Shown here: one piece after another, positions 10,431 through 20,255 of the stretch
Layout of the letters: each line of letters starts with the position of its first letter
Position numbering within the stretch: position 1 is the stretch's first letter
NCBI GenBank assembly: GCA_023974075.1
Contig: CM043792.1
Coordinates: forward strand, 13,063,456-13,127,455
DNA length: 64,000 nt
Source: Chaenocephalus aceratus
Lineage: Eukaryota > Chordata > Actinopteri > Perciformes > Channichthyidae
Reading direction: 5' to 3'
The notes under the pieces: model-generated
What the model saw: only the letters and a program-made list of their open reading frames with translations
What the model was told of the DNA's origin: nothing
Database searches by the model: none
Program-made: the position numbers and the translations under genes

Positions 10431-11309
10431 TCAGAGCTGGGGAATGAACTTCCAGCCGAAATTCTGGGTTGGCTGCGCCTGAGCTGCAGCCGGAACCGGA
10501 GATTTTCTAGGCCAGCTTGCCCTTGTCTCCAGCCTGGGCTGGGGACTCGGGGCGGGCTGCGACCTCTGCTTCTCCGGTGCTTTAAACCGAGCAGAGTTCG
10601 AGGCAGCTTGGGCAAAGGACTGCTGCTGCGAAGGACTGCTGCTGCGAAGGACTGCTGCTGCGAAGGACTGCTGCTGCAAAGGCAGCGGCTGGACCCTTCG
10701 AGGGAGGCAGAGGTGGAGTGCCTCGTCCTCCTTCTTCTTCGTCTTACACCTCCTTTGCATGGAGGCGAGAGCGGAGCCGAAAATTCCCTCCGGAACGATG
10801 GGCATATCCAGCACATCCTCCTTTTCCCGGTCTGGGAGTTTGGTGAGGTTGAGCCATCTCGCTCTTTCCTGCACCACCATGATCCCCATTACCTTGCACG
10901 TGGCCTGGACGGCGCAGCGTTGGACACGGAGACAAATGTCCGTGACCGCTACCATCTCGTCCAGAGTGGCTGCCCCCGGGTTACCCGACAGGTCCTCCCA
11001 GAGCTCCGCTTGGTAAGCGGTTAGCAACGAGGACACATTCAGGGCCCTGGCGGACAACGCTGCAGAATTGTAGGACTTTTCAGTCATTGTCGACTGAAAC
11101 CAGTCCGACGTTGCTGGCAGCGTGGGGTTCCTGCTCGGTGACGGGCCCACCTTCGGTAGGAGGTGGGCCGCTACCAGCGGTTCCATGGGCGGTATGCGGA
11201 GCAGGCCGAGCTTCTCCATTCCGTCACAGTCTAGGGAGGAGGCACCCTGGATTGGGACCTTGTTGCTGAAGGGCCGGTCTCTCCACGAGACCGACACCTC
11301 ATCCAACAT
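10431..11309 (-). CDS. DIRS gag-like protein (292 aa)
   Basis: This open frame sits at the 5' end of the DIRS element, in the position of gag. It contains PPMEPLVAAHLLP, SDWFQSTMTEKSYNSAALS, LNVSSLLTAYQAELWEDLSG and ERARWLNLTKLPDREKEDVL, which I recognise as the conserved body of fish DIRS gag. The C-terminus is low complexity, rich in Ser, Gln and Pro, and is built partly from a 16-bp tandem repeat. The first Met may not be the true start, because the 5' end of the element is cut at about 11368. Confidence 0.65.
   Translation of the reverse strand: MLDEVSVSWRDRPFSNKVPIQGASSLDCDGMEKLGLLRIPPMEPLVAAHLLPKVGPSPSRNPTLPATSDWFQSTMTEKSYNSAALSARALNVSSLLTAYQAELWEDLSGNPGAATLDEMVAVTDICLRVQRCAVQATCKVMGIMVVQERARWLNLTKLPDREKEDVLDMPIVPEGIFGSALASMQRRCKTKKKEDEALHLCLPRRVQPLPLQQQSFAAAVLRSSSPSQQQSFAQAASNSARFKAPEKQRSQPAPSPQPRLETRASWPRKSPVPAAAQAQPTQNFGWKFIPQL
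10617..10682. repeat. 16-bp tandem repeat in DIRS gag
   Basis: GGACTGCTGCTGCGAA is repeated four times head to tail. The unit is not a multiple of three, so each copy shifts the frame and the encoded peptide cycles through three readings. Confidence 0.85.
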
Positions 11310-11368
11310 CTCCGGGAAGACCGGAAGGAGTTGCCTCTTTTCCCCCGCTGCTTGGGGAAGATGTTTTT

Positions 11369-11530
11369 TATAAGTTAAATATTGTTAAGCTAATTACTGT
11401 TTTATTGTGAAGGCATCTCTGGTGAACAGCGGCCTGTGGCTTTTATTTTGAAAGGCCGTTCCAGAAATATACTCCGTAATATGATCAGTGAGTTTGACTT
11501 CAAGAAACACGGAAAGTTACGATAACAAAC
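11369..11530 (-). other. noncoding core of element A, part 3
   Basis: It aligns inverted with element B 37770-37950 (cagtaattagcttaacaat and onward). It is interrupted at 11531 by the gypsy insertion. Confidence 0.65.
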
Positions 11531-12119
11531 TGTTAAGCTCAAAGAGCACTTACAGGCTGAACCCTCAATACAAGCACGGAAGAGAGGAGACGTGAGTATG
11601 GAAGTAAAATGATTTATTTCCAATTCAAAACTCACACCATACTGCTGGGGAATTAATAATCCGGATCTGGGAATTACTAGGGGGGGGAGAGTGGAGGTCC
11701 GTAGTTGATGATCCGGAGGATGTCGGAGAGAGCAGGCTGGAGCCGGGGTTTGGAGATTTGCAGCGGAACACGGGTGAGATGAGCCTGGGAATCAGAGTTC
11801 AATAGAGTGAGCAGGCTGGAGCTGGTAGGTATAATAACCCGAGATTCGCTGACGAGGTGGTGTTGGCTGGACGTGGCAGGCAGAGTAGTTGACGGATTCA
11901 GTGTATCTTTCACGACGAACTGGTGAATACTGGATGAGGAAGCCGGGTATTTAAACAGGTGTGGGTGAGTAGATAATCAGGAAGATGAGTAGCAGCTGCG
12001 GAGGTGATTTGACGGGAACTGAAAGTAGGTCAGCCATGCCCAGCCAGGAAGACAGACAGATACAAACAAACATGAAACAAAAAGAGAAGCAGAAGAAGGG
12101 AAAACTGCACATCCTTACA
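11531..12119 (-). repeat. 3' LTR of the gypsy element
   Basis: On the minus strand it runs from TGTAAGGATGTGCAGTTTTCC down to GAGCTTAACA, 589 bp. The G-run directly 5' of it (12121-12138 on the plus strand as C) is the polypurine tract. The pol frame runs through the G-run into the LTR with no stop, which may reflect a slip in the homopolymer. Confidence 0.8.
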
Positions 12120-12149
12120 GTACCCCCCCCCCCCCCCTCAAAGGGAGCC

Positions 12150-12640
12150 TCCTGGCGACCACCAGGCTTTTCGGGATGAGCCCTGTGGATATCCCTCACC
12201 ATAACGGGGTCCATTATCCGAGATCGAGGAACCCAGCAACGCTCCTCCAGGTTGTAACCCTCCCAATCCACCAAGTACTGTAAGCCCCTACCCCGACGTC
12301 TAACATCCAAGAGTCGATGCACGGTATAGGCAGCATGATCATCAATGACTCGGGGGGGAGGAGGGGGAATGGCCGGAGGGCACAAGTCACTGGTGTGAAC
12401 TGGCTTGATTTGTGAAACATGAAAAGTGGGATGGATCCTGATGATCCTGGGGAGCTTCAGGCGGACAGCAGAGGGGTTGATTATGCACTCAATGGGGAAG
12501 GGGCCAATAAACCGGGGTGACAGCTTCTTGGACTCGGTAAGGAGGGGGATATTCTTGGAGGACAACCAATTGTCCAGGGGTGTAAAGGGGAGCAACAAGT
12601 CTGCGGCGGTTGGCTGATTGCTGGGTCTTGGCGGAAGTTC
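12150..12640 (-). pseudogene. gypsy integrase C-terminus and chromodomain
   Basis: The frame holds the [10 protein letters not shown] segment of the GPY/F domain, then [12 protein letters not shown], and a chromodomain ([24 protein letters not shown], then [10 protein letters not shown]) with its aromatic cage residues. Chromodomains of this kind bind methylated histone tails and steer integration. It lies in a different frame from the catalytic core, with the frameshift between about 12540 and 12640. Confidence 0.8.
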
Positions 12641-13133
12641 GGAGGAGGGCAGATCGAGTGTCTCTCCAGATCTTACGGCACCGACGAACATGATGTTGGA
12701 CAGATGGAACAGCCAACTCAATCTCCTCTTCGGGAAACAAGGGTGGCTGGTACCCTAGAGAGGCTTCGAAAGGAGAGAGTCCTGTAGCTGATGACGTGAG
12801 GGAATTGTGAGAATATTTCACCCAAGGAAGATGAGAGCTCCAGATCTTCTGATTCCGGTTTACAACACAGCGGAGGGCAGATTCCAGGTCCTGATTGGCC
12901 CTTTCGGTTTGACCATTAGACTGGGGGTGGTACCCGGAAGTTAAACTGACCGACGCACCAAGTGAACGACAAAAGGTCTTCCAAACTTGGGAGGTGAACT
13001 GAGGTCCATGGTCGGAGACGATGTCAGCCGGGATTCCATGTAGGCGGACAACATGCTGGGTGAGAAGTTGGGAGGTTTCCAGGGCTGAGGGGAGCTTGGG
13101 TAGAGCAACAAAATGAGCACACTTAGAGAAGCG
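12540..13133 (-). pseudogene. gypsy integrase catalytic core, N-terminally deleted
   Basis: Two of the three acidic catalytic residues are visible, Asp in [11 protein letters not shown] and Glu in [11 protein letters not shown]. The first Asp and the HHCC zinc domain are missing because the deletion joins the LTR remnant to the codons for [12 protein letters not shown]. The frame is open from the joint to the frameshift. Confidence 0.85.
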
Positions 13134-13159
13134 GGAAAACTGCACATCCTTACACAATC

Positions 13160-14824
13160 GTTCTAATGCATTAAATAAAGTCATGAAAGAGACAAGGAGG
13201 GCAAAAGGCGTGTGGAAGTATGCAATGAACTGAAAATGCCACCAATCCTCTGTTTTAACGTGATGGCGGACATTGAAAACCGAAGCGGGCATAAGCACCC
13301 CTGTCATACATACACATTAATAGATTCCTTCTGACTGACAAGCGTTTAAAAACCCTTCTGCTTATCACTTACTACTTTTTGTTTTATTCATAACCTAAAA
13401 ATACAATTGTGGTGAATAGCTTGCGTTTTCCTACTTTAAAGAACCATCAAATGAGAGTCACTATTGTATGATAAATACTACTCCCAAATAACATTTATAA
13501 TATATATATATATATTTCTTACAGTGAGTTCGTTATTTCATGTCTAACAAATTCTCCTCTGTCTATGTCTAATCTAGGTGGAATCCACTATTATATTTAA
13601 TTTGAATCGAACATTAACCTACATGTACTTCATATACTCAGTAAACTTCTTTTTACTTTCCATCAACGTTACTGTATGTAATTAAGTTCCTCTGAAATAT
13701 AATTAAGTACAATTCTCAGTTAATGAGAAATACCACGAAATTCACAATGCAATGCAAAAGTAACAAGCAGTTCTCAAAACTTCTCATAAAAACCACAATG
13801 TGACGTAACTGTATCCCACAAAAACTATGCTAAAAACAACAAATTATAGTTTCTTATTTATTTCAATATCTACTACTTCAACTCACACATTGATCTATTA
13901 ATTTTCAATGTTATTCACTCCAACTTCAGATCACTCGTTGATCTTTCACTCCTTGTTTTAAACCCACTCCTTTTTCTTCAGGCATTAAAGAAGAGAGCAA
14001 AAAAGGAGAGAGAAAAGGGGGGGGATACTCTCACAGACACCCCGGCTGGAGCTGTCAGGCATTCCAGGAGAAGGGGGGCTTTCTTGAAACTATGGTATCC
14101 TTCCATTATGACTTCGTATTTCTTTATCTGACTAAGACTATTCTATGTTCAATAATATATTCTATTTATTCACAAGCACATAAATATATCCTCCTCGCTG
14201 TCTGTTCAGCTTTTAAGATGCGATATTTATTTCAACAGAATGGGAGTTAAACCCAACAGAACAAGACAGTGAGAAATCCGTTAATTTCAATGGCTTTTGA
14301 AGGTCCCGTTTCTCCTCTTGGATTTTTACATATAACGCACCTCCAGCTCCTATGAGCCTTGGATTTGTTATTCTGATTGGTCACGGATGGAGACTCAATA
14401 CTACCATTTAACCCCCCCAGGAAGTATACCCTGTGGGGACTCTATACCTCCACTAGGCGCAGGTACTCTTATACCCTTCCAGCCGTCAGAGACTCAATAC
14501 CCTACGCTGAAATACTTCGCTGCTTCACTTTTATATTTATTTTATAACTTACCTACCTATACTAAACTATGCATTGTATGTTTTACCGCCAATGACACTG
14601 GGAAATATCTTTGACAACTCTAAAATGTAGCTTAGCCAATTACAGATCTTTGATACAAAACAGGCATCTGTTTTACCTCTTTTTTTGTCAGGGCCCTGTT
14701 GTTAGTTGTCAGAGATTATTCCAGGCATCTCCCTCCGTCCTCTGGCTGCTAGTGTTTCCTCTAAAAAACCCTACTCATGACGTCACCACGTCGGCACGTC
14801 CTCACGTCACCACGTCATCACGTC
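13160..14824 (-). other. element A internal region next to its primer site
   Basis: It aligns inverted with element B from about 35960 to 37770 (for example gcttatcacttactactttttg against 37555-37585), although 14250-14800 is more diverged. Short poly-G runs and an ATATAT tract at 13498-13512 are present. No shared reading frame is seen. Confidence 0.6.
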
Positions 14825-14830
14825 ATCACG
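14776..14830. repeat. CACGTCA-type tandem repeat beside the primer site
   Basis: Short units (CACGTCAY, CACGTCGG, CACGTCCT) are repeated about six times, starting from a TGACGTCA (CRE-like) palindrome at 14778. The unit matches the last part of the primer-binding site itself (GACGTGAT on the minus strand). It may therefore have grown by slippage during minus-strand priming. Confidence 0.7.
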
Positions 14831-14842
14831 TCGGGGTCACCA
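14825..14842 (-). promoter_or_regulatory. primer-binding site, tRNA-Trp type (element A)
   Basis: The minus strand reads TGGTGACCCCGACGTGAT, two bases inside the 5' LTR. From memory, this is the exact complement of the 3' end of tRNA-Trp, the primer also used by avian sarcoma-leukosis viruses. Element B keeps the same site with one base missing (35950). Confidence 0.85.
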
Positions 14843-14844
14843 CT

Positions 14845-16269
14845 TGTTGTGGAGCAGAATATCTGCTCCGCGCCGATCCTATATGAGTTTGTCTTAAAAG
14901 AAGGAAAACCCAAAACAACCAGGATAGGGGTTAAACAATAATCTGTTTTAATGATAAAAGGTAAGAATACAATACACTTTTCAAAGAGGTAGGCCCACTC
15001 CTGCTCTGGTCCAAATGCCGGGAGAACATCATCATCTTGATGGCAGGAGGAAGAGAGAGCGAACCAAAGACAGAACAGGCGTACATACTAAAACAGGACA
15101 GGAGGAGCTGGGTCAGATGCTCCTCCTTTCAGGTCATCTCATTGGGAGAAGCAAAACGCTGGCGTGTCGTAGCGCATCACCGCGAGCCAGCCGAGGAAGA
15201 GTCTTTTACCATTTAAGGTAAAACAGACGCATTGGGTGTTCCGCACGAACCTTCCATTATAACAAGCTCGTCATCTTGTGGAAACCTCCACACACCCACA
15301 CATTTTGCAGAGACTTCCCTCTCTGTGGCCCCCTCTCCTATTAGTTCAATATACACACAGTTTCACATACTTTTGGTATCTTAAAGATATGTCCAAGATA
15401 TAGTTTGTTAATAGTTGACTAATACAAGCAATACATATCAGTTACCTTAATATCAATAATAACGAGGAAAACATTACCTCTGCTCTCAAACAGCGAAATA
15501 GTAGAATATCAGCATCTATAGAGAACGCACACTCATTTTTCCTTAGGATGTGTCACGCACACTCATTTCTCCTTGCCATATTCCAGAGATCTGATCTGTC
15601 TCCAAATAAGGACATTCCCTCGGTCACATCTCCACTTCTAACGCACACTCATTTTCACTTATCATATTTCCAGCTTCTCTTTAACAGACTGCTATTATTA
15701 TTGATACAAAGTAATTAAACACACACATACATTTTTAGACATGTATTGTTCCAGCGACTTGGCATTCTGTGTTTAGATAAGAATGTATCCTCTCCCCACA
15801 TCTTTAGTCTCCTGTCATGCAAACCTGCTCCTTATTGTACACAGAGTAATTAAGCACATTTAAGCCAACTACTTCACAATGTTGTGGCAATTTAGTACTC
15901 ACAACCTGAAAGAATAAAACAGAAAGAAATCAATAAAAACACAAGCACCAGTATAATTGAGCAGTTATACAGCATATGGCTCCTGCAATGCATACACACA
16001 CATTCCACTCTCTGCTGTCTAGAGCATATGTCTATATAAGGATATTTCCTCTCTGTCCCCTTCTCCTAACAGGGAAGTTTTCACTTCTCATCTCTCCAGT
16101 TTCTTGTTCATATAAACTGCTACTATTAAATACTATTAATAAGTAATTAAGTACACACATGAATATATAAAAAAACACTTCTTATATATCAGGGGACATT
16201 AAAATGAATATACCAAAAATATATAATATCAAACTCTTCGCGATATCAAGTTACTTCAATTTTCTCACA
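14845..16269 (-). repeat. 5' LTR of element A
   Basis: This 1425-bp copy pairs with the 973-bp left LTR. The extra 450 bp (about 15490-15945) interrupts caaa|caccagtataattg and contains CGCACACTCATTT repeats and diverged copies of neighbouring LTR motifs. It therefore looks like internal duplication here or loss in the other LTR, not a foreign insertion. Confidence 0.8.
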
Positions 16270-16273
16270 ATGC

Positions 16274-16826
16274 CCAACACCGGAAGCTCTCATACACTCT
16301 ATGGCCCTTTTTAATTTCTCTAATTCCCCTCCTCGACTCCTATCCTTGTTTCTTAGTCCCGCCCACAGGAGATGCGAGCGGAGGAGTCATGGAGGGGAAC
16401 CGAGGAGAGAGGAGGGGAAGCAACAGGCGGTTAGAGAAATGAGAAATCCTCTCCTCTGAGCGGTCATTTTAAAGAGACGTCCATTAACGATGACAGGAGG
16501 CACAGCAGCCCTCTGTCTGATGGACAGATGTGTTCATGCCGACTTATATTTACTTTTAATTCATTCACAGTGCGGTATAATGAGACAATAACAGGCTACA
16601 GATGCGGACACACACATATATATATTTATATAAATATATACAATTTCAGTTTCAAACAAGTATGAGAACACTCTCATAATAACGTAATATTATCAGAGAC
16701 TGGATATCTCCCACCTCTCTGGTCGCTACAATGAGGAAATGAAATTACGAGCCAAAGGTTTTATTTACAAGTATTAAAAGTAAGCAGAGGACACCAAACC
16801 AATTGAGACGCGTCTGTCCACCGCAT

Positions 16827-16874
<48 letters not shown>

Positions 16875-17642
16875 CCACACGCACAGGTCTACACACTGTA
16901 CAACACGCTCCTAAAGCATATAATATATATCAGGATACAGCCGTAATATATTTTATTATGTGAAGCACTAAATGGTTTTGGAAAAATATTGACTCTTTGT
17001 TTGTAGATATCTACTAAACTACAGCATACAAATAAAGAGAGTAATGTTGGCCTGTTATACTGAGTGATACATAGCTCTGCTTTCTGCATGGACATCACAG
17101 CTGTTCTCTCTGTAAACATAGCGTCGCAATGCAAGCAGTTAATAAAATAATATCCAGGGGATGCATGCAGAGCTGTCATTGGCTGAGATCAGTCCGGCCG
17201 TGCGTCACAACTCTTTGAAACATCTCTGTTGCCGGAAATGCATCCGTGGAGGAGCCGTGGAGGACCCATCAGTGTATCCTCGGTTATAGCTCCTTCAGAG
17301 AGCCTCCTCGATGCTCGATCCTCAGTCCTCAAAGTGCATTTAGAGAAATGAGATGTCCTTCAACATGGCGCGCATGGCGTCGCACAGTGATGATACGATT
17401 ACCATTGGAATCTATGGAATCTCAGCTTTGATATGATCTAGTTTGTGCAGATTGCATGAAGTATAAAAGATTGCTTCCGTGAGTTATGTGCTAAGTGCGT
17501 TAGCACTCTTTCGCTTAGTGCTAATTCAGATGCTCTGCGTTAGAGTTATGTTTAGGTAAAAATGGTTCATATCATCAGTTAACTGAGTTTCTTCCCGTTA
17601 AGTGGGTATGACACATAAATAGGTTGTTACATTTTAAGAAGC
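16274..17642. other. no gene; scattered TTTCTCTAA motifs
   Basis: No credible coding region is seen. TTTCTCTAA or its complement occurs at about 16317, 16434 and 17341 beside CCTCCTCG-type sequence. These may be the ends of an undefined inverted-repeat element, but I could not fix its borders. Confidence 0.4.
16828..16871. repeat. (CA)n microsatellite
   Basis: About 22 uninterrupted CA units. Confidence 0.95.
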
Positions 17643-17650
17643 CCTGAGAC

Positions 17651-18387
17651 TAGGGTTGCGAACCGAAACTCGGTTCCAGATGAGAACCGTTAAGAAAATG
17701 CCGGGTACCAGGTACCCATACAAAATACACAATTTCGGTTCTGCTTAACGGTTCCTAAACGCGGTAGACCCTGTATTCCACCGGGTGCGTCTGCGCTGCG
17801 GCGCCACAGTGATCCGGTGGAATACAGGGTAGCCTAAGGGCGGACTGGCCGTCTGTGTGTTCTGGAGAATCACATAACGGCCGGTCGTCAGCGGGCCATT
17901 GACGGCCGGCTCAGTACCTGACAGCCGGCACCGCCCTTCATTTTTTAAAACGGCATCATGGAAGTTGCGGCGACAGAGGTCCACAGTTTCCCCGCAGCGA
18001 GGCTCCCCCCGCCCTCCCGTAAACAGTTCATGAGCTCAGTCACTTCATAACACCAAAGATGGGTCGCGTTAAACGCTCTAAAGTGAGGCTCCACTACACT
18101 AAAAAAGAAAAAGACAAGGCACAGTGTAATGCCACAGGCATTGTTCAGTTAAAATAAAGCTCAGCTACTGTGCAATACATTTGTATTGCATGTATATTTT
18201 TTATTTCTAAAAAATTTCAGTTAAAGCTTAAAAGAATAAAGATATGTTTGTTATCTAAACGTTTGACCTCTTCCTTTTACAATTTTGGAATCGAAACGGG
18301 GAATCGATAAGAACCGGAATCGATAAGCAGAACCGGAATCGATAAGCAGAACCGGAATCGATACATTTCAAACGATACCCATCCCTA
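17651..18387. mobile_element. hAT-type MITE with 8-bp target duplication
   Basis: CCTGAGAC occurs at 17643-17650 and 18388-18395. The element begins TAGGGTTGCGAACCGAAAC and ends in CGATACCCATCCCTA. An 8-bp duplication and short TAGGG...CCCTA ends are the hallmarks of hAT elements. The interior holds repeated aaccggaatcgata motifs (18310-18362) and no transposase, so it is non-autonomous. Confidence 0.85.
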
Positions 18388-18395
18388 CCTGAGAC

Positions 18396-18753
18396 ACAGT
18401 TTCATGAATATTGTTGTGTTTTGCCCCGGGCCCCGGCGGATTAATGTATTTTAAATGTTATTCAATTAAAATGAAAAAAAGTACAAGTACAAATGTTTTG
18501 AAAAGGGATAAAGGATCAATCTACATAGAGATTGAGCATTCATTACATAATGAGCAAATAATTAGCAAAATACATATTATTTTACAGTCCAAGAACAGAA
18601 CCAAATCTAAAGGAGAAGTCTTGATATTTTACTAAAACTACTTAGTCCTTCTTGCGAATTTTGTAAAATACGACTCATGGTCCAAACAATGGGCTTTACT
18701 TGTGAGAGAACAACACAAAAAGGGCCAATAAACTATGTAACTACTTGAATAAC
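18396..18753. other. no gene seen
   Basis: AT-rich sequence without recognisable repeats or a convincing reading frame. Confidence 0.5.
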
Positions 18754-19184
18754 TACACTGTAAAATGTTACCATGATTTCCCCATTTTAACTGTAATATT
18801 TTACAATAAATTACTGTTTTACTACTTTACAGTCTAAACCTGTAATGTTCACAATATAATACTGTAATTTTGAATTTCACAGTGAAATCAATGCAGGCAC
18901 AGTTAATGACTGTGAATGTACAGGATCAATGATTACCAGGATGTCACAACATGTTACTGTATTATTTCACAGTAAAATACAGTATTCAGACCATCCTCTG
19001 TGATAACACAACAAATTAAGTAATTTTCTTGCTTTTATCGCTCTTGCTTTAAATACTGATTTCTTTATTTGGTGCAGGTTTCACTTAAATTGAAAAGGGC
19101 ACCGCTGAATGTGCCTTAAAATAAACGATGCAACATATAAATCCATGTAAAATTGAAATTGTTGTCTTGGCTTATTGTTTTCAG

Positions 19185-19293
19185 GTGCTTCCTGGGCATT
19201 AATCCTGAGACGGGCTCGAAAGCCAAAAAGAGGCATGGCAATGTAAACCCCCATGTCAGCACATTCTTCAGAAAAATTATTGACTTAGAGTAG
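19185..19293 (+). pseudogene. exon-like terminal coding piece, unknown family
   Basis: After a good acceptor (ttgttttcag|g) an open frame of 35 codons ends in TAG. It includes CFLGINPETGSKAKKRHG and then VSTFFRKIIDLE. The composition is protein-like and unlike the surrounding AT repeats. I do not recognise the family. It may be the last exon of a captured or eroded gene. No upstream exon was found in the window. Confidence 0.35.
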
Positions 19294-19769
19294 TGCACCT
19301 GGTCTGCCCCTGGCTCCGCCTCTGCCCAGGTGTTCCAAATGCCACTCAGCCGTGTATATATATAGAGAGAAGCTGGAGGAGAAGGATTTCTCGCCTGTCC
19401 TAACGCCGGGAGACACTCTCCTTAGAATACCTCTTTGCCATTTTGAGCTGTAGGCCATATTTTTGCAGATGTGTTTATGTTTAGCCTGGAGGACCTGGTA
19501 GTCCAGTTTTCGGCTTTATTTTGTTTCCCATAGGGTTTATAATTGATTTATGGTTGGGGGGGGGAGCTCTCGGTCCTACGGCCCCTCCTTCTGTTTGTTC
19601 CTTTTAGCTACTCCTCCAGACCTCTTCTTGTTTCCCGTTTCACTTGTGTGAGCAAACGGCTGATTATCAATAAATGCTCGTTACCAAGTACCGGTTATTG
19701 CGTGTATTCTTTCATGTTGCGGGTCTCAGCACGAGCCACTACCGCGGAGTAGAGGTTGGGGCCGTAACA
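19294..19769 (+). repeat. probable solo LTR fragment
   Basis: A TATA-like stretch (gtgtatatatatagagag, 19353) is followed about 310 bp later by AATAAA (19669) and a CCGTAACA end at 19769. This is the usual order in a gypsy-type LTR. The 5' end is not clear and no target duplication could be fixed, so only a fragment is called. Confidence 0.45.
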
Positions 19770-20255
19770 ACATGTCCAAGACACTGTGAAATGTACTTTG
19801 CACTTCAATGGAGTAATAACAAGTTAAAATGGGCATTTTCTTTTTTTTTCTTTGTTGATTGAGCTGATTCATGGTAAAATCCCAGTTAACTAGTCAAATT
19901 TACAATATATTATCGTATTTTTATATTTACAGTAAATTACTGGCTACTGTGTTGCATTACTTCTACAGTAATAGTGTGAAAATACAGGTAATTACTGTAA
20001 TTTACGTACAGCAAGGTACCATAATACCACAGCTCTGTACTGCTATATCACAGTAATTCCATGGGCATGGCAACTGTAAAGTCACAGTATTTAATTGTAC
20101 TTGTATTATAATTTGCTGTAAAATATCTACAGTAAATGACTTTGAAATATTTACAGTCAATTACTGTGAAATATTTACAGTCAATTACTGTGAAATCCAT
20201 GCAACTAGTAGCCAGTAATTTACTGTAATTGTACAGCCAAACATTGTACAGTGTA

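Larger units (their letters stand above)
7181..11368 (-). mobile_element. DIRS-type retrotransposon, degenerate, inside element A
   Basis: On the minus strand the order is a gag-like ORF, a tandem-repeat region, RT remnant, RNase H and a tyrosine recombinase, followed by terminal inverted repeats. This is the gene order of DIRS elements, which integrate as circles by a tyrosine recombinase and leave no target duplication. Both flanks (ctccaaaa at 7178, ataagttaaata at 11370) match element B, about 1.3 kb apart there. Most of the RT is gone and the 5' terminal repeat next to gag was not found. Confidence 0.8.
11531..13154 (-). mobile_element. Ty3/gypsy chromovirus, internally deleted
   Basis: A full 3' LTR (11531-12119), a polypurine tract and the integrase-to-chromodomain end of pol are present. 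The 5' LTR is reduced to about 21 bases (13134-13154). Flanks are CAAAC (11526-11530) and CAATC (13155-13159), a 5-bp duplication with one mismatch. Element B has the empty site at 37767-37790 with a single copy (acgattgttatcg). Gag, protease, RT, RNase H and the start of integrase are gone. Confidence 0.85.
1686..16269 (-). mobile_element. LTR retroelement A, non-autonomous, with four nested insertions
   Basis: Two direct LTRs (1686-2658 and 14845-16269) enclose the element, and ATGC duplicates flank it (1682-1685 and 16270-16273). In the minus direction the order is right LTR, an 18-nt primer-binding site for tRNA-Trp, internal region, purine-rich tract, left LTR. The internal region is colinear with that of element B (35948-42003) once the nested elements are removed. 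No gag, protease, RT, integrase or env reading frame belongs to the element itself, so it fits a large retrotransposon derivative (LARD) that depends on enzymes supplied in trans. About 1.3 kb present in B (37950-39233) is missing where the DIRS element sits. Confidence 0.8.
18756..20253. mobile_element. TA-flanked inverted-repeat element with an inner insertion
   Basis: TA occurs at 18754-18755 and 20254-20255. The ends CACTGTAAAATGTTACC and CACTGTACAATGTTTGGC (complement) are inverted. Both halves are full of TTACTGTAA and TTTACAGT motifs, typical of a TA-targeting MITE such as Tc1/mariner relatives. The two AT-rich halves are separated by about 860 bp (19030-19890) of different character that contains an exon-like piece and an LTR-like piece. 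Confidence 0.55.
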
